From: an uncultured Myxococcales bacterium
Lineage (GTDB): Bacteria > Myxococcota_A > Bradymonadia > Bradymonadales > Bradymonadaceae
Reading direction: 5' to 3'
DNA: 8,690 nt
Assembly: GCA_913058025.1 (NCBI GenBank)
Contig: CAJXPN010000118.1
Coordinates: forward strand, 1-8,690
Made by a program: the position numbers and the translations under genes. This document shows, piece after piece, positions 1 to 5,339 of the stretch (position 1 is its first letter; every line of letters begins with the position of its first letter). The notes below the pieces were generated by a model that was given only the letters and a program-made list of their open reading frames with translations, searched no databases and was not told where the DNA came from.

Positions 1-31
1 GTCGGCAGCGTCAGATGTGTATAAGAGACAG
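1..31 (+). other. Illumina Nextera read-1 adapter (technical, not genomic)
   Basis: Bases 13-31 are exactly the 19-bp Tn5 mosaic end AGATGTGTATAAGAGACAG. Bases 1-12 (GTCGGCAGCGTC) are the last 12 bases of the Nextera P5-side linker. This is adapter left untrimmed at the contig end, so genomic sequence starts at base 32. Any protein predicted on the plus strand from base 15 begins with the residues MCIRDS, a translation of the adapter. It marks a sequencing artefact, not a transposon end. Confidence 0.98.
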
Positions 32-270
32 CATGGGACCTCGGCGTCCTGGCAGGACGCGACCTGACCGAGCTTCTCCTGGTGGTACGCGTTCAGGTTA
101 CACGCCGCGGAGGTGGGCTCCGCGTCTTCGCCGCCCGCGTCCAGACCGGAGGCGTCCGGGCTGGCCGTGTCGAGGTCGGTGGTGTCCGCGTCGGACGCGC
201 CGGGGGGAGGGCTCGTGGGCGCACCGCATGCCGTAATGAGCAGCGCGCAGACGATGAGAGGTCGTCGCAT
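32..270 (-). CDS. Lipoprotein with Asp/Ala-rich linker, N-terminal fragment (cut by contig end)
   Basis: The reading frame starts at ATG 270-268 and runs leftward into the adapter, giving about 79 residues of an unknown total. Seen: a lipoprotein signal peptide with R2 R3, a hydrophobic stretch at about residues 4-14 and a lipobox ending in ITAC (C15). A linker rich in Asp, Ala, Thr, Ser, Pro and Gly follows at about 17-54, and then a more ordered segment with C57, C73 and C80 begins. Residue +2 after the lipid cysteine is Gly, not the Asp inner-membrane retention signal of the enterobacterial rule, so outer-membrane or surface location is likely. GGAGA lies 6 nt before the ATG. Asp/Ala-rich tethers behind a lipobox are common in Myxococcota surface proteins. 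The mature domain is missing, so its function cannot be named. It lies downstream of the kinase on the same strand, 270 bp away. Confidence 0.8.
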
Positions 271-540
271 AGGGTGTCTCCGAGGTGGTCTTTCCACAGA
301 TGCTCACACATCGGCGCGTCCGCTTCAACGTCGGCGCGGATCAAGAGCCGACGCGTGTCAGTGGCTCGAGCCTCGGCAGAGGCGACCGGTGCCATGGCGT
401 CGCGTGGAGCGGATCCAGTCGGTATGGGGCGGCTACGGCGAACTCGCGAGGTTCGTGCTGTCCAACGGTCCGGCCGCTTCGGTCGTGGTCGAGCACGTCC
501 AGCCCGTCTTAGAAGGTGCGTGAGAGCCCATCCTTGGCGC
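271..540. other. Intergenic gap between kinase stop and lipoprotein start
   Basis: No convincing gene is seen; the open frames here are high-GC shadows. The region should hold the 3' end of the kinase transcript and the promoter of the lipoprotein gene, but no clear minus-strand -35/-10 pair is visible. A 6-bp inverted repeat (CGTGCT 454-459, AGCACG 492-497) encloses 32 bases. An 8-bp direct repeat TCGGCGCG occurs at 311-318 and 331-338. Neither is strong enough to call as a terminator or operator. Confidence 0.4.
521..533 (+). repeat. 13-bp direct repeat, copy 1 (flanks kinase gene)
   Basis: TGAGAGCCCATCC occurs here, 7 bp beyond the kinase stop codon, and again in the same orientation at 1676-1688, upstream of the kinase start. 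One 13-bp repeat is not surprising in a window of this size. The placement around one gene is the only reason to record it. Confidence 0.5.
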
Positions 541-1620
541 TCACGCGTCCTCGGGCTCGACAGGTCGGCCGTGCATCGTCTGGTTGGTGGGCTGGGCCGG
601 CGCGACCTCCCCTGCGTGGCCCACCGAGGCGGCCGCGGTCTCATGGACGCAAGCCTCCGAGCGCCCGCCCCGGCGACAGCTGGGCGACTCCTCGCACAGC
701 GCGCACGAGGTCTGGAACCAGTCGGGCTTCGGGATCTCGTCGAGGCCGCGCTTGGAGCTCCACTCCTGGGCGATCCGGTCGAGCGCCCACGCCACCACGC
801 GGACGTCCTGGGGCCGCCGCGAGGGGTCCTTGTCGAGCATGCGCCCGACGAGCTCCTCGAGCTCGGGAGGGAAGGGGAAGCGCAGCCGCTGCCGCAGCGC
901 GGGCGCGGGGGTCCGCAGGTGCGCGTTCGCCGCGCCCATCAGGTGCGTCTCGTCGAAGGGGGGCTCGCCGGTGAGCAGGTTGAACAGCGTGACGCCCAGC
1001 GCGTAGACGTCCGCGCTCGCGGTCAGCGGCTCCCCGAGGAACTGCTCGGGGGACGCGAAGCGCGGGGTCCCGTAGAACCCCATCGTCCGCGTGAGTTCGT
1101 CGACGTGCGCGCTGATGCCGAAGTCGACCAGGCGCACGAAGTCTGGCTCGGTCGAGGTCCGCTCGAGCAGGATGTTCGACGGCTTGATGTCCCGGTGCAC
1201 GACCCCACGATCGTGGGCGTGCCCCAGGCCGATGCCGACCTGCGAGACGATCCGGCACGCCCTCGTCATCTCCATCGGGCCCGACGTGAGCTCGTCCTCG
1301 AGCGAGCGCCCGTCGATGCGCTCCATCACCACGGCGACCTCACCGCCGGGCAACACCAGGAAGTCCTCGAGCCGCACGATGTGCGGGCTCGTCATCGACG
1401 CGAGCATCTGCGCCTCGGCGCGCGCCTCCTCGAGGTGTTGCGCACCGTACAGGCCGATGAGCTTGATCGCGAAGGGTTCGTGGCTCGGCTGGTGGTTCAA
1501 GCCCGCGGCATAGACAGGCCCGGACGCCCCTACGCCCAGCAGCCTCCCGAGGCGATACTTCCTCGCCAACACCCTCCCTGTCAGGGGTCCATCCGACCCG
1601 GAGTCCGCAACACCTGCCAT
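541..1620 (-). CDS. Hanks-type serine/threonine protein kinase, soluble, with cysteine-rich tail
   Basis: A 359-residue eukaryotic-type Ser/Thr kinase that transfers ATP phosphate to protein Ser/Thr. The domain spans about residues 23-285 and every catalytic landmark is present: glycine loop G29-x-G31-x-x-G34, ATP-anchoring K53, helix-C glutamate probably E69, catalytic loop H142-R143-D144 with K146 and N149, D166-F167-G168, S190-P191-E192 in place of APE, D204 and R269. It is an RD kinase, and T177, T179 and T185 are candidate activation-loop phosphosites. No membrane segment or PASTA repeat is visible, so it should be cytosolic. The last 75 residues carry C306, C309, C315 and C324, a possible metal-binding or redox cluster (inference). 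The start is ATG 1620-1618, with GAGG 8 nt upstream. It is divergent from the LRR gene and upstream of the truncated lipoprotein. Substrate unknown. Confidence 0.95.
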   Translation of the reverse strand: MAGVADSGSDGPLTGRVLARKYRLGRLLGVGASGPVYAAGLNHQPSHEPFAIKLIGLYGAQHLEEARAEAQMLASMTSPHIVRLEDFLVLPGGEVAVVMERIDGRSLEDELTSGPMEMTRACRIVSQVGIGLGHAHDRGVVHRDIKPSNILLERTSTEPDFVRLVDFGISAHVDELTRTMGFYGTPRFASPEQFLGEPLTASADVYALGVTLFNLLTGEPPFDETHLMGAANAHLRTPAPALRQRLRFPFPPELEELVGRMLDKDPSRRPQDVRVVAWALDRIAQEWSSKRGLDEIPKPDWFQTSCALCEESPSCRRGGRSEACVHETAAASVGHAGEVAPAQPTNQTMHGRPVEPEDA

Positions 1621-1675
1621 TACACAAACCTCACCTTGAACTCGTGAACGTAGTCTCAGATCCCTCCATCACTGC

Positions 1676-1688
1676 TGAGAGCCCATCC
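1676..1688 (+). repeat. 13-bp direct repeat, copy 2 (flanks kinase gene)
   Basis: This is the second copy of TGAGAGCCCATCC, 55 bp upstream of the kinase start codon. Its GCCCATC part is also the left arm of the inverted repeat at 1681-1705. Confidence 0.5.
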
Positions 1689-1705
1689 GAAAATGGACGA
1701 TGGGC
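1681..1705. repeat. Inverted repeat GCCCATC-11 nt-GATGGGC
   Basis: Perfect 7-bp arms at 1681-1687 and 1699-1705 lie in the divergent control region 61 bp before the kinase start. It could be an operator or a hairpin in the kinase leader (inference). Confidence 0.4.
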
Positions 1706-1732
1706 AGCACGTCACAGTGGGTATGAATACTC

Positions 1733-1744
1733 CCCCTCGAGGGG
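1733..1744. repeat. 12-bp perfect palindrome CCCCTCGAGGGG
   Basis: An uninterrupted palindrome in the kinase/LRR divergent region, a plausible dimeric regulator site. It contains no recognised consensus. Confidence 0.4.
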
Positions 1745-2121
1745 ACTGTACACAGGAGTGTGTGTTCAGGAGGAAACCCCAAGTTCTGTTGACATAGGCA
1801 ATTTTGACCACCTTAGCCAAACCATACAGAAGGCGAAATCGAGGACCCGAGGAAGGTGTCGTCGAGCTTGTCATAACGCGTGACCGCTCTTCGAAACCAC
1901 GGACACGTTCGTTGGCGGAGGAGTGGTTGGTGGGGCGGAATATCGGATTCTTGAGTCGGAAGTCCTCACGCTGCGCGGAGCACGAAGCAGGTCACGCCAC
2001 GCGACAAGCTTCGTTTCGATCGTCGGGCGAGCGCTCGGGCGAGGCAGCGGGGGTTTTGCTCGACGCGCTCAACCACTACACTCCGGCGCGACCATTCAAC
2101 CCTGCCCTCGTCGAGGACACC

Positions 2122-3999
2122 ATGGCATCGATCACCGCATCATTCGGAGAGCTCCGCTCACTGCTACAGGAGGGCGTGCCATCGTTGTCCCGCGACAGAG
2201 AGCGCCGCGCTCGCCTGCGCGGCATGCTCGAGTCCGTATGGAAGGAGGACCCCGGCGCGTACGCCTCCGAGTGGTTGCCCTACCTCCAGGGATTCGGTGA
2301 CCAGTGGGAGGGCGTGTGGTTCAGGGTCGGGTCTCTGGACGAGCTCGACGCCTGGAGCGCCCAGATCGCGCCGTTCACGACCTTCAGGCTCGACCTCTCC
2401 AGGCAGAGCATGAACAAGAAGCTCCTGAAGAGGCTCGTGGCCACGCCCTCGCTCGGGCGCGTGTCCGCGCTCGACGTGAGCGACACGCGCCTGCGCACGG
2501 CCGGCGCGAAGACGCTCTTCACGTCGGCGCACATGAACGCCATCGAGGAGTTGAGGCTCGGCAACACCGGCGTCGACGACGGAGCAGTGCTAGCGATCGT
2601 GGCGTCGCCGTCGCTGGGCGCGCTCGAGGTCCTCGCCATCGGGCGCAACAAGCTCAAGGACGCGGGGATCACCGCGCTCGTCGCCGGGCTCGACATGTCC
2701 GAGATCCGCGACCTCGACATCTCCCACAACAGCATACGTATCAACGGGATAGCGGCGTTCGCGGACGCCGCCAAGCCTGCGCTCACGCGCCTCAACATCT
2801 CGGGCAACACGCTGGGCAACGACGGCTTCGCGGCGCTGCTCGCTTCGGACACGCTCTCGAAGGTCGAGCACCTCACGATGACGGAGTGCGGCGTCACGAA
2901 GAAGGGCGCGATCACGATGGCCGCGTCCGACGTCTTCGGCTCGGTGACCTGGCTCGACATGAGCAGCAACAACATCACGACCAAGGGCGCCGAGGCGCTG
3001 TTCGGGTCGGACGTCTTCGAGGGCGTGACGCACCTGGGCCTCAGCGGCTGCAAGCTCTCGGACGCCGTGGTCGAGACGCTCGCGACGAGCACGCACCTGG
3101 GCGCGCTCGAGTGGATCTGCCTGAGCTCGAACGAGATCGGCCCAGACTGGACAGCGTCGTTCGCGAGCTGCCCTAGCCTCGAGAGCCTTGGCTACCTCGA
3201 CATCTGGAGCAACCCCATCGGCCCGGAGGGCGCGAAGGCGCTCGCTGGCGCGACGTTCGCCGCCTCGCTGCGCCAACTCAACGTACGCTACTGCCAGATC
3301 GGCGTGGAGGGCGCGCAAGCGCTGGCGGACGCGCCAGGGCTTCGAGGACTCGAGCGGTTGCTCGCGTGCACGAACGGGCTGGGCGACGTGGGGGTCGCCG
3401 CCCTCGCGAACAGTGAGAACCTCGGCGCGCTGGTGGGCCTGGGGATCTCGCGCAACGGGCTCACGGACGACGCCGCCGCGTCGCTCGCATCGAGCGCGGG
3501 CCTCGGCTCACTCACCCACCTGGGGATCAGCGGGAACGGCCTCACCGCGCGCGGCGCCCAGGCGCTCGCCGGGTCGGATCTGTTGGCCGGGCTCGAGCTG
3601 CTCGACCTGGGCTGGAACAAGCTCGGCGACGACGGCGTGGCCGCGCTCGTCGGCGACCCCGCCGCCGCCGCGCTCCAGAGCATCGAACTCACCGACAACG
3701 AGCTCGCGGACGGCGCCGCCATCGCGATCGCCGAGGCCACGTACATGACCTCGCTCCTGGGCCTCCAGATGAGCAACAGCACGATCGGCAGCGACGGCGC
3801 GACCGCGCTCGCCAACGCGGCGCACCTCTCGACGCTGCGTGACCTCGACATCGGCAACAGCCCGGACACCTCGTGGGACATCATCGAGGCGTCCCCGATC
3901 GTCGGCGCGGCGGCGAAGGTGGGGCGCGCGCGATCCGGCGGCTCGGCGTGGTGGACCTGGATCGACAACGGCGGATACCACGACTCCGAGGACTACTGA
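2122..3999 (+). CDS. Ribonuclease-inhibitor-type leucine-rich-repeat protein
   Basis: A 625-residue protein without signal peptide or membrane segment, so probably cytosolic. Residues 1-84 form a separate N-terminal module with a charged helical start and a WLPYLQGFGDQWEG segment at 51-64. Residues 85-594 are 19 LRR units starting at 85, 114, 141, 168, 195, 221, 248 and then every 27 residues to 572. Each follows LxxLxLxxN/C followed by x-L/I and a GA-x-AL helix, the ribonuclease-inhibitor subclass. The ladder position is Asn at 176, 203, 229, 283, 337, 364, 418, 445, 472, 499 and 526, and Cys at 256, 310 and 391. The C-terminal tail has a W609-A-W-W-T-W cluster and acidic end. Such solenoids bind proteins; the partner is unknown. 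ATG 2122 is chosen for GAGG 5 nt before it. GTG 1930 with GGAGGAG 6 nt upstream would add 64 residues. Confidence 0.9.
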   Translation: MASITASFGELRSLLQEGVPSLSRDRERRARLRGMLESVWKEDPGAYASEWLPYLQGFGDQWEGVWFRVGSLDELDAWSAQIAPFTTFRLDLSRQSMNKKLLKRLVATPSLGRVSALDVSDTRLRTAGAKTLFTSAHMNAIEELRLGNTGVDDGAVLAIVASPSLGALEVLAIGRNKLKDAGITALVAGLDMSEIRDLDISHNSIRINGIAAFADAAKPALTRLNISGNTLGNDGFAALLASDTLSKVEHLTMTECGVTKKGAITMAASDVFGSVTWLDMSSNNITTKGAEALFGSDVFEGVTHLGLSGCKLSDAVVETLATSTHLGALEWICLSSNEIGPDWTASFASCPSLESLGYLDIWSNPIGPEGAKALAGATFAASLRQLNVRYCQIGVEGAQALADAPGLRGLERLLACTNGLGDVGVAALANSENLGALVGLGISRNGLTDDAAASLASSAGLGSLTHLGISGNGLTARGAQALAGSDLLAGLELLDLGWNKLGDDGVAALVGDPAAAALQSIELTDNELADGAAIAIAEATYMTSLLGLQMSNSTIGSDGATALANAAHLSTLRDLDIGNSPDTSWDIIEASPIVGAAAKVGRARSGGSAWWTWIDNGGYHDSEDY

Positions 4000-4008
4000 G
4001 CGAGCTCA

Positions 4009-4028
4009 TCGGCCAGGCGTCGGGCCGA
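4009..4028. terminator. Hairpin between convergent genes
   Basis: TCGGCC (4009-4014) and GGCCGA (4023-4028) form a 6-bp perfect stem with an 8-nt loop. It sits in the 39-bp gap between the stop codons of the LRR gene and the glycohydrolase gene. No T-run follows on either strand, so a bidirectional termination role is inferred from position. Confidence 0.35.
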
Positions 4029-4038
4029 CACCACGCAG

Positions 4039-4992
4039 TCACGCCCGCTCGACGCCCAGGATCGGCTCGGCGCGCTCACGCCACGACGAAGGTACGCTCC
4101 CGTGGCGAGCGCACATCGCAAGCGCGCCCGCCACGATCGCGCACGTGGTGTCGCGGTCACCGAGCACCGACACCGTCTGCCACATCGCGAGCTCGAGGTC
4201 CCGGCGGTGCGCGCCGATCGACCACAGACACAACGGGACGGTATCGAGCGCGGTGATCCTGCTCCCGTTGCCCAGCCGTGCCGCCGCGCTCATCGGGTGC
4301 GCGTCACGGGGCATCCGGCTCGCGCGACCGATTCGCGAGCGCACGTCACCCTCCGGGGTCAGCGCGAGCGCGGCCTCGAACATCCGGTCACACGCCAGCG
4401 CGTCGTCTTCGACCTCACGGTCACGCCACGCCATCGCCACCGCCACGGCCACGGCGATCGCTCCGGCGACGCCCTCGCTGTGCGTGTGCGTGGGCAGCGC
4501 GCTCAGGCGGGCCTGCTCCACGAGCATGTCGTCGGAGGCGTCGGCGAAGTACGCGCCGACGGGCGCCGCGCGCATCGCCGCGCCGTTACCGTACGAGCCG
4601 CTGTCCTCGAAGAGCGCGTGCGCGGCGAGCTCCCAGTCGACCCCGGCGCCCACGCGCTCGAACAGGCGGTGCATCCCGCCGCCGTACCCACGCCATGGCT
4701 CGCGCCCGTACTCGGCGGCGAACCGGCGCGCGAGCGACCCCGGATCGATCTCGCGACCCTCCGAGAGCTCGAGGTAGACCTCGCGCGCCATCGCCGCGTC
4801 GTCGGTGTAGGGCCACGGCCCGTCGTGCAGGTTCTCCCTCGCCTCGATCATGGGGTCGATGATGAACGCTGGCGCGAAGAACGTCTCACCGAACGCGTCC
4901 CCCAACGCCAACCACTCCAGCGATCGCCTGGCGCGCTCGGTCCTCACCTCGTGGAGTTCGAGCTGGTTTCCCGTCATGTTCGTGTCTTCCAT
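4039..4992 (-). CDS. ADP-ribosylglycohydrolase family protein (DraG/ARH type)
   Basis: A 317-residue protein of the DraG/ARH family, Mg-dependent enzymes that remove ADP-ribose from modified protein side chains (Arg in DraG and ARH1, Ser in ARH3). Family motifs seen in order: GDAFGE at 31-36, the metal-binding T63-D64-D65, GNGAAMR at 135-141, THTH at 168-171, and the second metal-binding motif G278-D279-R280-D281-T282. ARH3 uses the equivalent T-D-D and D-x-D-T residues, so the active site looks intact. Length is normal for the family. No signal peptide is seen, so it is cytosolic. ATG 4992-4990 is preferred over GTG 4998 because AGGAGG ends 7 nt before it. It stands alone: no ADP-ribosyltransferase, nitrogenase gene or macrodomain is in the window, so the substrate (self-regulation, defence or toxin immunity as in Tri1) is open. 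Confidence 0.9.
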   Translation of the reverse strand: MEDTNMTGNQLELHEVRTERARRSLEWLALGDAFGETFFAPAFIIDPMIEARENLHDGPWPYTDDAAMAREVYLELSEGREIDPGSLARRFAAEYGREPWRGYGGGMHRLFERVGAGVDWELAAHALFEDSGSYGNGAAMRAAPVGAYFADASDDMLVEQARLSALPTHTHSEGVAGAIAVAVAVAMAWRDREVEDDALACDRMFEAALALTPEGDVRSRIGRASRMPRDAHPMSAAARLGNGSRITALDTVPLCLWSIGAHRRDLELAMWQTVSVLGDRDTTCAIVAGALAMCARHGSVPSSWRERAEPILGVERA

Positions 4993-4999
4993 ACACACA

Positions 5000-5005
5000 C
5001 CTCCT
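5000..5005 (-). promoter_or_regulatory. Strong ribosome binding site of the glycohydrolase gene
   Basis: The minus strand reads AGGAGG here, 7 nt before ATG 4992-4990. This ideal spacing decides for that ATG over the GTG at 4998, which would be only 1 nt from the site. Confidence 0.8.
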
Positions 5006-5171
5006 CGTTCCAGTCTGGACGCCCAACCCGCGCCACGCGACGCCTCATTCCTCGCCGAGGTCGGATCGGAGCCGGGGCGCAGCGGTTGGAGACCAGCGCG
5101 AGCGGGGGTGACGGCGCATTCTCACGCGTCATGTCCCGAGACCGCCCCGTGGGCGAAAGTATGGCTGGAGC

Positions 5172-5199
5172 GTGACAACTCCTTCCCACCCTCTATGAT
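5172..5199 (+). promoter_or_regulatory. Candidate sigma-70 promoter for the propeller lipoprotein
   Basis: GTGACA (5172-5177; 5 of 6 to TTGACA), a 16-bp spacer, then TATGAT (5194-5199; 5 of 6 to TATAAT). Transcription would start near 5206, leaving a leader of about 135 nt before the TTG start at 5340, and that leader contains the inverted repeat at 5281-5297. This is the best-matched promoter in the window, judged by eye only. Confidence 0.45.
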
Positions 5200-5280
5200 G
5201 CCAGTCGCACTCTCTTGCTTCTGGACGAAGCGGCGCCACTCCGCAGCGCCATCTGCCTTCTGTCCACCCCAGACCGATCG

Positions 5281-5297
5281 TTCGAGTCACGCTCGAA
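5281..5297. repeat. Inverted repeat TTCGAG-TCACG-CTCGAA
   Basis: Perfect 6-bp arms around 5 nt, 42 bp before the TTG start of the propeller lipoprotein and downstream of its candidate promoter. It could be an operator or a small leader hairpin. Confidence 0.45.
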
Positions 5298-5330
5298 TGA
5301 GCGCCCATCGAACGTGCATGCACCACGAAC

Positions 5331-5334
5331 GGAG
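5331..5334 (+). promoter_or_regulatory. Ribosome binding site supporting a TTG start
   Basis: GGAG lies 5 nt before TTG 5340-5342. No ATG or GTG is suitably placed, and the signal peptide begins right at this TTG, so a TTG start is the best choice for the lipoprotein. Confidence 0.6.
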
Positions 5335-5339
5335 CACCT

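Larger units (their letters stand above)
1621..2121. promoter_or_regulatory. Divergent intergenic region between kinase and LRR genes
   Basis: This roughly 500-bp stretch must carry the promoters of both divergent genes. Its left half is visibly lower in GC than the genes on either side. Short symmetrical elements cluster in it: GCCCATC/GATGGGC arms at 1681-1687 and 1699-1705 with an 11-nt spacer, GTAT-GA-ATAC at 1721-1730, and the perfect 12-bp palindrome CCCCTCGAGGGG at 1733-1744. These could be operators. A perfect TTGACA lies at 1789-1794 on the plus strand, but no good -10 follows at 16-18 bp. The LRR frame stays open upstream of 2122 to about 1804 but does not look coding before about 2060. 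Confidence 0.5.
4993..5339. other. Divergent intergenic region, glycohydrolase / propeller lipoprotein
   Basis: A 347-bp gap without a supported gene. It holds the glycohydrolase ribosome binding site at its left edge, a CCTCG-C-CGAGG palindrome at 5050-5060, a plus-strand sigma-70-like promoter at 5172-5199, an inverted repeat at 5281-5297 and the lipoprotein ribosome binding site at 5331-5334. No clear promoter for the glycohydrolase was found. Confidence 0.5.

Noticed and set aside
13..31. Tn5/IS50-like mosaic ends at both termini, suggesting a composite transposon
   Set aside because: They are joined to Nextera P5/P7 linkers and an index, so they come from library preparation.
82..1647. 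Long plus-strand open frame (521 codons) across the kinase region
   Set aside because: It is antisense to an intact kinase with all catalytic motifs. Its Arg/Ala/Gly-rich translation is a high-GC shadow.
1804..2121. N-terminal extension of the LRR protein from TTG 1804
   Set aside because: The added residues look non-coding and the TTG has no ribosome binding site. GTG 1930 is kept only as an alternative.
2280..3318. Large alternative frames on both strands inside the LRR gene
   Set aside because: The LRR frame shows in-register repeats. The others are low-complexity by-products of GC-rich repeated sequence.
4102..5175. 357-codon plus-strand frame overlapping the glycohydrolase
   Set aside because: Its His/Arg/Val-rich translation has no motifs, and the opposite strand encodes a complete ADP-ribosylglycohydrolase with a strong ribosome binding site.
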